Assembly (NCBI GenBank): GCA_039933775.1
Contig: JBDTNK010000003.1
Span: 1-63,336 of the forward strand
Direction of reading: 5' to 3'
Source of the DNA: JBDTNK01 sp039933775
Lineage (GTDB): Bacteria > Chloroflexota > Limnocylindria > QHBO01
DNA length: 63,336 bases
Shown: piece by piece, positions 16,823-25,734 of the stretch
How positions within the stretch are numbered: the stretch's first letter is position 1
How the letters are laid out: each line of letters begins with the position of its first letter
Program-made: the position numbers and the translations under genes
Notes under the pieces: generated by a model
Told to the model about the DNA's origin: nothing
Databases searched by the model: none
What the model saw: only the letters and a program-made list of their open reading frames with translations

Positions 16823-17698
16823 TCACACGACCTTCGCGAAAGCTGGCTCCATGCGCTTGAACAGCGCCACGGCGACCACGAGGAGGACGAGAGAGAATGC
16901 GAGCGCGATTCCGAGCCCGAAGAATTCAGGCGCGGCATGCGTCCCATCCTGGTTGCCATAGATCACGTTGCGGTACGACTCGAGGATCGGCGCCATCGGA
17001 TTAAGGCCCAGCACGGTACGGAGGAACGGCGAGTCCTGGAGATGATCCTGGAACGACCAGAGGCCCGGCGAGGCGTAGAACCAGAGGCGGAGCACGTGCC
17101 CCAGCAGGTTCTGGACGTCACGGTAGAAGGTGTTGACCGCCGAGAGTGCGATCGCGAGCGCCAGGCTGAAGACGAACTGAACCACGGCGATGACCGGGAT
17201 GAGGAGCAACCATGGGCTGAGGCGATCCAGGAAGAGCACGTACATCAGCGCCAGCGCGATCAGGCTGATGAAGAAGTTCACCGTCCCGGCCACGACGGCA
17301 GCGGCAGGCAGGACGATCTTCGGAAACTGCACCTGTCGAATCAGGCCTTCACGGCCGGTCACCGATCCCGTGCCGCCGCCAAGCGCGATCGTGAACCACT
17401 TCCACGGCAGGATCGCCGCGAACACGAAGAGCGGGTAGTCCGGCGTGCCGCGATTGAAGATGATCTCGACGAGCACGACGTAAATGCCCATCTGCATCAG
17501 CGGGTCGAGGACCCACCAGACCTGGCCCAGGACGGTGTCCGCGTGGGTCCGCTTCAAGTTAGCGACGACCATGTAGCGGATGAGCCGTCGCCGGTTCAGG
17601 AGCTCGAAGAATCCGTCGAGGACGAGGCCGAAAAACGACCGCCGCTGAACCGGAGCGCGCACCGTCGACCGGAGCGCGTCCGAAGGGGGGTTGGTCAT
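16823..17698 (-). CDS. ABC-2 type polysaccharide export permease (Wzm/TagG type)
   Basis: The protein is 291 residues from ATG 17698 with six hydrophobic segments. Residues about 40-75 read RRLIRYMVVANLKRTHADTV and LGQVWWVLDPLMQMGIY, the amphipathic start and first helix of Wzm/TagG permeases. TFYRDVQNLLGHVLRLWFYASPGLW is the conserved loop and helix near residues 195-220. It forms the membrane channel for the Wzt-like ATPase encoded directly downstream. The frame reaches further upstream, but that part overlaps the divergent GT4 promoter region. Confidence 0.92.
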   Translation of the reverse strand: MTNPPSDALRSTVRAPVQRRSFFGLVLDGFFELLNRRRLIRYMVVANLKRTHADTVLGQVWWVLDPLMQMGIYVVLVEIIFNRGTPDYPLFVFAAILPWKWFTIALGGGTGSVTGREGLIRQVQFPKIVLPAAAVVAGTVNFFISLIALALMYVLFLDRLSPWLLLIPVIAVVQFVFSLALAIALSAVNTFYRDVQNLLGHVLRLWFYASPGLWSFQDHLQDSPFLRTVLGLNPMAPILESYRNVIYGNQDGTHAAPEFFGLGIALAFSLVLLVVAVALFKRMEPAFAKVV

Positions 17699-17752
17699 GT
17701 CGGACCGTACGGTAGCAGACGCGTATGCACTGTCATGCGCGCGGGCCGACGC

Positions 17753-17758
17753 TAGACT
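17753..17758 (+). promoter_or_regulatory. Likely -10 element for the fused GT4 gene
   Basis: TAGACT is followed after 8 bases by ATG 17767, with no Shine-Dalgarno between them, consistent with a leaderless transcript. Confidence 0.5.
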
Positions 17759-17766
17759 ACGAACGC

Positions 17767-19653
17767 ATGGCACCCGTGGAGCAGCGATCGGCGCCCATCC
17801 AGGCGATCATCGTCGCGACCTGGTATCCGGGCGTGGACGACCCTGGCAGGGGGCGGTTCGTCGCGGACCAGGTCGAGGCGCTCATCGGCACGGGCCGGGT
17901 GCGACCACTCGTTGCCTCGTTCGAGATCGCATACGTTGACAACGCGGCGGCGGCACACCGCTCCGACGCGGTCACAGAGCGTCTCCGCGACGCGTCAGCC
18001 CATCGCAACGACCTCGTCTCGCCGCGCGGCTGGTCGACCACGTCACCAATCGGCACCGCGCGACTGCCTGTACCGGAACCGTATGGGCGCAGCTCGCTGC
18101 CGGCCGGGGAAGAAGCGGATCGCAGGCGCGCGGCACTCGAGTTGCTCGCCGACCGCCTCGAAACCAGGGGGGCGCGGGGGGTGGTCCACGCTCACACCGC
18201 TTACCCTGACGGATACGCCGCAATCGGAATCGCGCAGCGCCTCGGCTGGCCACTCGTCATCACCGAACATGCCTCCTTCGTTGCGCGGCAGCTGCGTCAA
18301 CCCGAACACCGCTGGCGGTATCTGGAGGCGGCCACGGCGGCGGCCCGGTTCATCGCAGTCAGCGAGATGCTGGCCTCCGAGCTGCGATCTGCAATTCCCG
18401 AGTTGGATCCCAAGCTCACGGTGCTGCCGAACATCATTCCAGTGGATGATTTCGACGCGGCCACGCTGGACGAACGCACCCCCGATGAGCTGATCTTTGT
18501 CGGCAACCGCAAGGAACGCAAAGGGATGGTGGTCCTGCTTCGGGCGTTCGCCGACGTGCTGGAGCGGAGACCCAGCGCGACCTTGCGCCTCATCGGCAAA
18601 TCCCCGACCGACGCCGAGGAACAGCGCTGGCATGAGCTCGCCCGCGATCTCGGTATTGCCCACGCGGTCAGGTTCGATGGGCCGGCGGACCGCGCGGGGG
18701 TCGCGGCCGCCCTACGCCGTGCGAGCGTCTTCGTCCATGCCAGCCCACGCGAGACATTTGGAGTCGTGACGCTGGAAGCCCTCGCATCCGGATTGCCAGT
18801 CGTCGCGACCGAGTCCGGTGGGATCAGCGCCATCCTCCAGGACGAACGGCTGGGAGCGCTTGTGCCGCCTCAGGACCCGCGCATGCTGGCGCTCGCAGTC
18901 GTGCGGACACTCGAGCGACGACAGGAATTCGATCCGGAAACGCTTCGGTCGGCCGTGGAGCGCTTCTCGCCAGCAGTAGTCGCTCCGCGCCTCGCGGCGC
19001 TCTACGACGAGGTGATCACCGAAGGTGGCGATGGCGCTGCGGCCAACGGCGATCGGGTCAGAGCGCAAGACGTCGCGTGGGCGGGGCATACCGTCCCCGT
19101 TCAAGCGCGCATGGTGGTCGTGGCACATGACACGGTTCGTGCACTGCGATTCCTGTCCGGCATGCCCGATGACCTGCTGGCTCAACTCACGCTTGTCACT
19201 GATGGCGTCCCGGCGGGGGCAGAAGCGCCAGCGGCGATCCACCAGGTGGTTGAAGCCCAGGGCCACATCGCCGAGGAGCTGCGCCACCGCGGCCTGTTCG
19301 GCCCGCGGGGGCAGCTGTCCGAGCGATTGCGGCGACTCATCCGCAACCCCGTCGGACCGTTGCAGCGACGCCTTGTCAAGGGCGGCTTGGCAGAGCTTCG
19401 CTGGGAGGCGAACTCCGCGGGCCTTGCCCGCGCCCTGCAAGAGGCGCTTCGCTCCGACGGCGGGGCCGCGGAGGTCTACTGTCTGGATGTCCTCGACTAT
19501 GCCGTCACGCAGCCGTTGGTGGCGGCTGGCCGCCTGACATCAGTTCCTGGCGGTCTGCTCTGGCTCGCTGATCGCTGGAGTGCGCTGCAGGATGCGGAGA
19601 TGTCAACTTCACCAGCAGTCGACGCCCAGAGGTCAGTCTCGCCCATCGCCTGA
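17767..19653 (+). CDS. GT4 glycosyltransferase with a C-terminal domain of unknown function
   Basis: The protein is 628 residues, about 220 longer than an ordinary GT4 enzyme. Residues about 1-415 form the transferase: IIVATWYPGVDDPGRGRFV, VVHAHTAYPDGYAAIGIA, FVGNRKERKGMVVLL and SPRETFGVVTLEALASGLPVVA with the E-x7-E region. The remaining 210 residues start near VPVQARMVVVAHDTVRALRF, are predicted soluble and match no family I recognise; they hold LVTDGVPAGAE and RRLIRNPVGPLQRRLVKGG. It stands alone on the plus strand between two minus-strand groups. Confidence 0.85.
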   Translation: MAPVEQRSAPIQAIIVATWYPGVDDPGRGRFVADQVEALIGTGRVRPLVASFEIAYVDNAAAAHRSDAVTERLRDASAHRNDLVSPRGWSTTSPIGTARLPVPEPYGRSSLPAGEEADRRRAALELLADRLETRGARGVVHAHTAYPDGYAAIGIAQRLGWPLVITEHASFVARQLRQPEHRWRYLEAATAAARFIAVSEMLASELRSAIPELDPKLTVLPNIIPVDDFDAATLDERTPDELIFVGNRKERKGMVVLLRAFADVLERRPSATLRLIGKSPTDAEEQRWHELARDLGIAHAVRFDGPADRAGVAAALRRASVFVHASPRETFGVVTLEALASGLPVVATESGGISAILQDERLGALVPPQDPRMLALAVVRTLERRQEFDPETLRSAVERFSPAVVAPRLAALYDEVITEGGDGAAANGDRVRAQDVAWAGHTVPVQARMVVVAHDTVRALRFLSGMPDDLLAQLTLVTDGVPAGAEAPAAIHQVVEAQGHIAEELRHRGLFGPRGQLSERLRRLIRNPVGPLQRRLVKGGLAELRWEANSAGLARALQEALRSDGGAAEVYCLDVLDYAVTQPLVAAGRLTSVPGGLLWLADRWSALQDAEMSTSPAVDAQRSVSPIA

Positions 19654-19674
19654 CGCAACCCGATCAACTGCCGT

Positions 19675-20757
19675 TCAGCCCTCCCGCTCGAGGATCGCCG
19701 ACGCGATACGGTCGCTGACCTTCGGCCAATCGTAGACGCGCTCTGCGACCTCGCGGGCCACCGCACCGATTCGCTTCGCCTCGGTCTCGTCCCGGATGAG
19801 ACGGGCGAGCGCCTCGGCGAGGTCCTCGGTGGTGTCCCCGGCGGCCGCTACCCCGACACCGTGACGCTTGATGAGTTGTACCGTCTCGGTGCGGGGCGTG
19901 ACGACCAGCGGTCGTCCCGCGGCCAGCGCATCGAAGATCTTGACCGGCAGCGTTGCATCCCAGTACGCATGCGCAGGATGCGGAATACAGAACACCGTCG
20001 CCTGCCGAAGAGCAAAGCTGAGATCGTCTCGCCGTACGGCGTCAATCTCGATCCAGCGCTCGCGGCGGACACTCTCCGATAGGCTGGCGAGGTAGGCACC
20101 GCTGCGAGGGTCGGTAGCGATGAGCCACAGTTGGAGCCGCAGCTCGGGGATCTCGTCCCGGATCAGCCTGGCCGCATCGATGAGCCGCTCGATGCCGCGT
20201 GCCGGCGCCGCACCGGAAATGAAGGCGATGGCCGGATCCTCGGGCCAGACGCCAGGTCGAATGCCCTCCGCATCGGTGCCGTTCTCGCCCGGAATGATGT
20301 GCTCCAACGGCAGGCCAGCGAGCTCGGCCAGCGCCAGCGTCGGCATCACCTGCCATCGGAACGCTCGAACGTTTGCATCACGTCGCTTCCGAAGCGCTCG
20401 GGCTCGTTCCGGAGCGAGCTCGAATCCCAAGGCCGCATGGTGAGGGATGGGGTCATCGTAGATGGCGACTGCAACGAGGTCGGCGCGCCGCGCAAGACGA
20501 CGGATGACCGCCGCATCGAGCGTCTCCCCCGACACGAGCTTCGGACGAGGGCCCACATGCCCGATGAAGGGAATCGAGAGTCCAGCCGGCCCAAGGGTCG
20601 GTCGAATGGACGCCCAAGACCAGCCGGCAGCAATCTCGCCGCCGGTGCGCTCGGCGAGCGCCCGGAAGATATGACGTCGCCGGCGCTCGCCGCCCCACCG
20701 CTCCTCGCGTCCCTCGAGAATGGCGATCCAACGCTCTCGCGCCGCGCGTTCAGCCAT
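19675..20757 (-). CDS. Atypical GT-B glycosyltransferase, paralogue A
   Basis: The protein is 360 residues. The opening RWGGERRRRHIFRALAERTGG and VAVAIYDDPIPHHAALG are unusual for GT4 enzymes. The C-terminal half has the GT-B donor fold: FISGAAPARGIERLIDAA and LPVKIFDALAAGRPLVVTPRT, with Asp instead of the usual first Glu in the sugar-nucleotide loop. The gene downstream of the longer paralogue B overlaps its stop by 8 bases. The two align over most of their length, so they arose by tandem duplication. Substrates are unknown. Confidence 0.72.
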   Translation of the reverse strand: MAERAARERWIAILEGREERWGGERRRRHIFRALAERTGGEIAAGWSWASIRPTLGPAGLSIPFIGHVGPRPKLVSGETLDAAVIRRLARRADLVAVAIYDDPIPHHAALGFELAPERARALRKRRDANVRAFRWQVMPTLALAELAGLPLEHIIPGENGTDAEGIRPGVWPEDPAIAFISGAAPARGIERLIDAARLIRDEIPELRLQLWLIATDPRSGAYLASLSESVRRERWIEIDAVRRDDLSFALRQATVFCIPHPAHAYWDATLPVKIFDALAAGRPLVVTPRTETVQLIKRHGVGVAAAGDTTEDLAEALARLIRDETEAKRIGAVAREVAERVYDWPKVSDRIASAILEREG

Positions 20758-21943
20758 TCAACGCGCCAGTGCCGCTGCTCGAAGAAAACACGGCTGCCGC
20801 ACTGAGCGCGCCCTCGCGTCGCAGAACCTCGAGTGCCAACCGTTCGCCGACGACCGGCCAGTCGTACTGCTCCACCGCCGCGGCGCGGGCGGCCTCTCCC
20901 ATGCGACGCGCGGCTGCCTCGTCGTTCAGCACCCGCACGAGCGCGGTCGCGATGTCTTCCGGCCGATCCCCACCAGCAACCTCACCCGCGGCGTGGCGCA
21001 GCACGAGGTCGCGGGTCTCGGTGCGCGGCGTAATGACGAGCGGCCGGCCGGCGGCCATGGAGTCGAAGACTTTGACCGGCAACGCGACGTCCATGTACGC
21101 GCCGGGGGGATGCGGAACGGCCAGCACGGTTGCCTGTGAAAGTGCGGCGCTGATCTCTGCGTAGTCCACGCTTGTGATCTCGATCCACGAATCCGCGGCA
21201 ACCGATAAGCGCAGCCGGGTGAGGTAGTCCTCGCTCTCGGGGCCAGTCGGGACGAGCCAGAGCAGCAGCCGGAGCTCCCGCATCTCCTCGCGGATTTCGC
21301 GGGCGGCCGTCACAAGGTTCTCGATCCCGCGCCCCGGGGCGGCACCGGATACCATGCCGACCGTGGGACGGGCCGGCCACGGTCCCGGGCGGATGTGCTT
21401 CACGTCAGTCCCGTTGCCGGCGACGATGGCCCGATCAAGGTCAAGGCCGATCAATGCCGCGAACGAGGCAGTCGGCACGGCATGCCATCGAAAGGCGTCG
21501 ATATTCCCCACTCGCCGTGCCGTGTACAGCGCAGTCTTCGGCGACGACATCCGCATGCCGAGCGACGCAGTCTGCGATACAGGATCGTCGTAGATCGCCA
21601 CGACGGCGAGGTCGGCAGCTCGCCGAATGACGCGCAGCATGTCGGGCCGCAACTGCTCCGATGATGCGAGCCTTGGTCGGGACAACCGGAACGGGATCGG
21701 CAGTGCACGGAGCGCGAATGGCACGCGACCCATGGCGTCGGCGAGCGCCCGAATCGACCACCCGTCGGCCGTCATTGCTCGCGTGTGGCGGGCAAGCTGG
21801 CGGAAGATCTGCCGACGTCGCAGGTCGCCACCCCAACGCTGACGGTGTTCTTCATGCATCACGACCCACGGCCCATACGGCCGCAGCTCCGGACGCGAAC
21901 GCGCAGGAGCAGTCACCTCGTTTGGCGACGCAGAATCGTGCAT
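20750..21943 (-). CDS. Atypical GT-B glycosyltransferase, paralogue B
   Basis: ATG 21943 gives 397 residues; an earlier start at 21994 adds only Arg-rich sequence. It matches paralogue A in order: RWGGDLRRRQIFRQLARHT, VAIYDDPVSQTASLG, NIDAFRWHAVPT, AGNGTDVKHIRPGPWP, SGAAPGRGIENLVTAA and LPVKVFDSMAAGRPLVITPRT. The C-terminal Ser/Ala/Thr tail is absent from A. Divergence between the copies is high, so the duplication is old. They may add two similar sugars or act as a heterodimer. Confidence 0.7.
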   Translation of the reverse strand: MHDSASPNEVTAPARSRPELRPYGPWVVMHEEHRQRWGGDLRRRQIFRQLARHTRAMTADGWSIRALADAMGRVPFALRALPIPFRLSRPRLASSEQLRPDMLRVIRRAADLAVVAIYDDPVSQTASLGMRMSSPKTALYTARRVGNIDAFRWHAVPTASFAALIGLDLDRAIVAGNGTDVKHIRPGPWPARPTVGMVSGAAPGRGIENLVTAAREIREEMRELRLLLWLVPTGPESEDYLTRLRLSVAADSWIEITSVDYAEISAALSQATVLAVPHPPGAYMDVALPVKVFDSMAAGRPLVITPRTETRDLVLRHAAGEVAGGDRPEDIATALVRVLNDEAAARRMGEAARAAAVEQYDWPVVGERLALEVLRREGALSAAAVFSSSSGTGALNG

Positions 21944-22001
21944 GGAGTCCGAACCATAGCAACCGGCGCGCCTGCGCCTCGGCTGCGCGGTCAATTGAGC
22001 G

Positions 22002-22754
22002 TCAGTATGCCCCGCGGCCGCTCACCACGGCACCAAAGGTCAGTGCCGCGATCTTCGCGTCGAGCACAAACCCCCGCCGACGGATGTAGCTCAACTCGAG
22101 CCGCATGCGGTCTTCGAAGGTCCGGTCCGACCGACCATTGACCTGCCAAAGCCCGGTGATGCCTGGTCGGACACTGAGGAGCTCCACCGCTTCCTCGCGG
22201 CCACGAAGCTCATCGGCGAAGTAGGGGCGTGGACCGATGAGGCTCATCTCGCCGGCAAGGACGTTCACGAGTTGAGGAAGCTCATCGATGGATGTGCGGC
22301 GCAGGAACGACCCGATCCGGGTGATGCGTGGATCATCCTTCAGCTTCTTGTTGAGGATGTACTCCATCCGTCGTTCCTCGTCCACGCTGAGGAGCTCCTC
22401 AAGGTGCTTGTGCGCCCCATTTCGCATGGTGCGGAATTTCAGAACGGTAATCGGCTGGCCGTAGCGACCCAGTCGCTGACATCGGTACAGGATGGGCATG
22501 CCGGAATCCAACCAGATGGCGAGGGCCGCGCCAAGGAGGATAGGCGAGAAGAGAATCAGAAGCAGCGAAGCGGCCACGACATCGGCAAGCCGCTTGCTGA
22601 AGTAGTACAGAAGCTGCGGAAACGATGCACTCGCCGCCGCGGTCCGTCCTTGTTGCAGTTGCTCCAAAGGGCCCTCCACCCTGGCCGATGCGGGCACGTG
22701 AGAGCCGTCGGCCCAGATCGCGGTGCCCGCGCGATCCTGTCGAAGTATACGCAA
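22002..22754 (-). CDS. Polyprenyl-phosphate sugar-1-phosphate transferase (bacterial sugar transferase family)
   Basis: The protein is 250 residues from TTG 22754; GTG 22697 is an alternative start. After one membrane segment (VVAASLLLILFSPILLGAALAIW, about 55-77) the catalytic domain shows YRCQRLGRYGQPITVLKFRTM, RITRIGSFLRRTSIDELPQL, SLIGPRPYF and RPGITGLWQVNGRS, the signatures of PF02397. It lacks the N-terminal multi-helix part of WbaP/WcaJ. It starts glycan assembly by loading sugar-1-phosphate on undecaprenyl phosphate. A second member of the family lies at 38,767. Confidence 0.93.
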   Translation of the reverse strand: MRILRQDRAGTAIWADGSHVPASARVEGPLEQLQQGRTAAASASFPQLLYYFSKRLADVVAASLLLILFSPILLGAALAIWLDSGMPILYRCQRLGRYGQPITVLKFRTMRNGAHKHLEELLSVDEERRMEYILNKKLKDDPRITRIGSFLRRTSIDELPQLVNVLAGEMSLIGPRPYFADELRGREEAVELLSVRPGITGLWQVNGRSDRTFEDRMRLELSYIRRRGFVLDAKIAALTFGAVVSGRGAY

Positions 22755-22843
22755 GCGTCAAGGCCATGGCGTGAGCCAATGGTCCCGGGTCGCGCTGTCA
22801 TTCGCTCCGGTCATGCCGCGACATCTGTCGCGAGAGACCGATG

Positions 22844-22877
22844 GCGAGACCGCGTCGCACAGCCGGCGCGGTCTCGC
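22844..22877. terminator. Strong hairpin 3' of the CWB2 gene
   Basis: A perfect 11-bp stem, GCGAGACCGCG (22844-22854) with CGCGGTCTCGC (22867-22877), encloses a 12-base loop. It lies between the CWB2 gene stop and the sugar transferase start. There is no T-tract, so intrinsic termination is likely but unproven. Confidence 0.55.
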
Positions 22878-22889
22878 TAACCCCACCCA

Positions 22890-22905
22890 GACGCTCCAAA
22901 GCGTC
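22890..22905. terminator. Small hairpin next to the CWB2 stop
   Basis: GACGCT, a 4-base loop CCAA, and AGCGTC form a 6-bp stem 13 bases past the CWB2 gene stop (minus strand). Confidence 0.4.
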
Positions 22906-22917
22906 GATCCGTTGCGG

Positions 22918-25674
22918 CTAGGTGCCCCGGATCTGCGCCATGACGGCGTCCGAGATGATGCCGGGGCCGCCGAGCACGTGCACGAGGCTCGGGTCGAGAC
23001 CGGCGATCGCAGCGAGGACGCCAGGCTCCAGTGATGTCACCTTCGTCAGGAGGACCGGCACGCCGCCCGGACCTGCGGCCAGTGCATCAGGGAAGTTCAG
23101 CCCGGTCGCAACGAACAGATGATCTCCCGTCGAGGCATTGAAGAAGGCCTGCGCGATCTTCACGGCGGTGTCATAGCGCGTGTCGCCACCCAGGCGCGTG
23201 ACCGTCGTCGCATAGCTGTGCAACTGCGTCTCCACTGCCGCGGAGATGGCGGTAGGCCCACCCGCGATGAAGATTTGGCCCGGATTGAGCCGATCGAGCT
23301 GCGCGACAGTCGCCGCGGGAATGTCGCCTGACCGGACCAGCAGGATCGGGATTCCGGCGTGCGCCGCCGCTGCTGCGCCAGAGATCGCATCGGGGAAGTT
23401 CAGCCCGGTCGCGACGATGACGGCCGCCGCGGTGCCCGGGAAGGCGTCCTGGACCGCGATGGCGGCCGTCTCGTATCGGTCAGCTCCGGCGAGACGGACG
23501 ACATTGCCGCTGCGCGCATGGGGCTTGAGCGCGTCCGCGACGGACTGGGGCACGGCATTCGTGCCGCCGAGCAGGTAAATCGTCTGCGGGTTGAGCCGGT
23601 TGAGCTCCGCGACCGTCTCAGGCGGAATCGTTCCGCCCTTCACGAGGAGCAAGGTCCCATTCCGTTTGGCGGCCAATGGACCGCCGGCCAGCGCATCGGG
23701 GAAGGCGACGCCCGTGGCGACGTAGACCGCGTTGACGCCAGTACCCACGCTGGGCTTGAGCAGCTGCGAGACCTGGGCAGCCGTACCGTATCGGTCTGCC
23801 CCGAAGAGGCGCACGACGGTCGGGGTCGCGGCCGGGGTAGGAGTCGCGGTCGGCACCGGCGTGGGGGTGGGCGTGCCCACCGGCGTCGGAGTGGGTACCG
23901 GCGTCGGCGTCGGGGTCGGGGTGGGCGTCGGTCCAGCGGCCGTGCAGGTGCCGCTCACGCGGACTTCATAGATCCGGCCATCGTTCTCCGTCTGATTGGG
24001 AGCGGCATTGTCGACGCCGCGGTCGACGATGTAAGCGCTCGTCCCAGGTCCCGTGGAGCACGGTGCGATGGTCACGCCACCGAGCGAATCGAGCGCTGAG
24101 ATGCTGCTGAGGTCGAACTCCTCAATGATGGTGCCGCTCGTGGAGACGTTGGAGAGCAGCTTGACGCTCTTGCTGTTGCTCACGATCCAGAGGGAGCCAC
24201 CGCTGTAGTCCACGCCCTCGGGATCAGGCTGACCGATGGCGGCCGTGTCGAAGTGGCCAACGACGACATCGTCCCCGCCATCTCCCGGGGTGCCGTCGAA
24301 TACCGTGTTCGCGCCGGGGGCTAGTTCCCAAATCTCGGCACCAAGGCCGTCGCCGATGAAGAGATGGCCGGCACCGAAGCCCAGGCCTTCCGGATCCTGG
24401 ACGCATGGGGCGCCACCGGAGTCGCATGCGTGGACGAGCGAAAAGTCATTGAGCAGCGTGTCGTTGCTGTTGTACGTTGCGTCAGATCCCGGATCGACGA
24501 CGTAGATATGCTTCTGGCTGTCGTTCGAGTTGTACTGGTACTTCGTGCCGGGGTCGACGGCGACGCCGACGGGCTCGGTCTGGTTGTAGTCAGTCGTGTC
24601 GAAGGTGCCCTGGAGAGCCCCCGCAGTCGTGGTCCGATAGCCATTCGCGTTGTTGAACCACGGCGGCGGCGATCCCTCCTCGATCTCGCCATCCACGACG
24701 ACCAATTGGCTGAGCCATGAAGCCCACGCAATGCCGGATGGATCCGTGCTCGACGGGTTCCATGATGAGTTGGAAGTATCGATGGTCCGGATCAGCGTCG
24801 CGGCCGTGGCCGTGGCTGTCAGTGCCTGTGCGGTGAGCTGCGGTTCGGTTAGGTCGACCTCGACGATCCCGGCGTCCTGTTGCGTCACACCCGCGTCTGC
24901 GATGAAGAGATTGTTGACCGATCCCTCGTCGGTCTGATCACCACTCGGCGCCAGCGTGATGCCTCGCGGGTCCGCGAGATTCGCGTCGTCGAGATTGCGC
25001 ACCGTCCGGGGGGTCCCATCGGAACCCAGCTCATAGAGCGCCGAGGTATCGGCGTCGAGGACGAAGATGGACCCGTCCTGCCCGATGGCCGGGCCGACAA
25101 GCCGGTGACCCGCGATATCGGTCAGTGAGGCCAGCACTGGGCCAGGAGCGAGCGTGCCATCGGGCGCCGTCGAGGTCCGCGTCAACGCGTTGGCATCCAG
25201 GACGACGTAGGTGCCATCACGCGGATCGACCGCGATGCCATCAGGCGAAGCCGCGGTGAGCTGTGGCGCGGCGCTGCTTGCCGCGAACGACTTGCCTGTC
25301 GGGATGGTACCGGTGCCGATGAGGAGCCGATGGGTGATCCGGTCGTACGCGAAGACGCCGTCCTGGCCTGGGGGGAGGGCGACAACGCTCGCGACCTCGC
25401 CGATGGGATCGACGTAGGTGACCTGGGAGGCGTCTGCGCCGGCGGAACCAAGCACCGCGAGCTCGCCGCGATCGGCCGCGTACGCAATGCCGGCCGGCGT
25501 TCCGATTCCAAGCTCGCCAGCTTCGATGAGCCTGACGAATCGGGCGTAGCCAGGCACAAACGATGTCGTGCTCGTCGGGCCTTGCGCCGCGACGGGCGCG
25601 GTGAGGCTGAATAGAAGACTCGCCACGACGGCGAAGCTCATGAGCGTGGCACTGCCCCGAGCAGCCTTGGGCAC
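22918..25674 (-). CDS. Secreted beta-propeller-like protein anchored by three CWB2 repeats
   Basis: The protein is 918 residues from GTG 25674, with GGGGAGG 6 bases upstream. A signal peptide ends near residue 31 (SLLFSLTAPVAAQ). Residues about 40-600 hold repeated blades with GIAVDPRDGTYVV, GVAVDPGTKYQYNSN and GLGFGAGHLFIGDGLG, resembling NHL/SdiA-regulated-type propellers. A Pro/Thr linker (about 605-640) precedes three cell-wall-binding repeat 2 (PF04122) units, each starting with a GADRYETA-like block and containing VATGxxFPDALA and IYLLGG. In clostridia such repeats anchor proteins to a wall polymer. The last repeat ends the protein. Confidence 0.88.
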   Translation of the reverse strand: MPKAARGSATLMSFAVVASLLFSLTAPVAAQGPTSTTSFVPGYARFVRLIEAGELGIGTPAGIAYAADRGELAVLGSAGADASQVTYVDPIGEVASVVALPPGQDGVFAYDRITHRLLIGTGTIPTGKSFAASSAAPQLTAASPDGIAVDPRDGTYVVLDANALTRTSTAPDGTLAPGPVLASLTDIAGHRLVGPAIGQDGSIFVLDADTSALYELGSDGTPRTVRNLDDANLADPRGITLAPSGDQTDEGSVNNLFIADAGVTQQDAGIVEVDLTEPQLTAQALTATATAATLIRTIDTSNSSWNPSSTDPSGIAWASWLSQLVVVDGEIEEGSPPPWFNNANGYRTTTAGALQGTFDTTDYNQTEPVGVAVDPGTKYQYNSNDSQKHIYVVDPGSDATYNSNDTLLNDFSLVHACDSGGAPCVQDPEGLGFGAGHLFIGDGLGAEIWELAPGANTVFDGTPGDGGDDVVVGHFDTAAIGQPDPEGVDYSGGSLWIVSNSKSVKLLSNVSTSGTIIEEFDLSSISALDSLGGVTIAPCSTGPGTSAYIVDRGVDNAAPNQTENDGRIYEVRVSGTCTAAGPTPTPTPTPTPVPTPTPVGTPTPTPVPTATPTPAATPTVVRLFGADRYGTAAQVSQLLKPSVGTGVNAVYVATGVAFPDALAGGPLAAKRNGTLLLVKGGTIPPETVAELNRLNPQTIYLLGGTNAVPQSVADALKPHARSGNVVRLAGADRYETAAIAVQDAFPGTAAAVIVATGLNFPDAISGAAAAAHAGIPILLVRSGDIPAATVAQLDRLNPGQIFIAGGPTAISAAVETQLHSYATTVTRLGGDTRYDTAVKIAQAFFNASTGDHLFVATGLNFPDALAAGPGGVPVLLTKVTSLEPGVLAAIAGLDPSLVHVLGGPGIISDAVMAQIRGT
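22921..23810 (-). repeat. DNA encoding three CWB2 repeats (first protein)
   Basis: Three units of about 290-300 bases each encode RLxGADRY-type openings, FPDALAGG/FPDAISGA and a xILGG end. The third unit is the most divergent (RLGGDTRYDTAV). Confidence 0.8.
23817..23936 (-). repeat. Pro/Thr linker repeat, first CWB2 protein
   Basis: A low-complexity stretch of TP/VP/PTP codons (GGGGT/CGGCGT-rich on the plus strand) separates the propeller and the CWB2 repeats. It is similar at DNA level to the linker at 26,640, which could promote recombination or copy-number change. Confidence 0.75.
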
Positions 25675-25698
25675 AGGTTCCCTCCCCTCAAGTTGGAG

Positions 25699-25728
25699 TG
25701 TCGGGCCAGGATCGCTCCTGGCCCGACA
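25699..25728. terminator. Perfect hairpin between the two CWB2 genes
   Basis: TGTCGGGCCAGGA (25699-25711) pairs perfectly with TCCTGGCCCGACA (25716-25728) around a TCGC loop. It begins 6 bases past the stop of the upstream CWB2 gene on the minus strand and so probably separates the two transcripts. Confidence 0.7.
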
Positions 25729-25734
25729 TCGAGA

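Noticed and set aside
15046..16860. Long plus-strand open frame of 604 residues
   Set aside because: It runs antisense through a GT4 gene and the Wzt-like ATPase gene, both with clear motifs; it is a GC-rich shadow.
16523..17755. Plus-strand open frame of 410 residues
   Set aside because: Antisense to the Wzm/Wzt exporter genes; composition is that of a shadow frame.
23817..23936. Possible CRISPR or satellite array
   Set aside because: The repetition encodes an in-frame Pro/Thr linker, lacks spacers and repeats in the paralogous gene at the same protein position.
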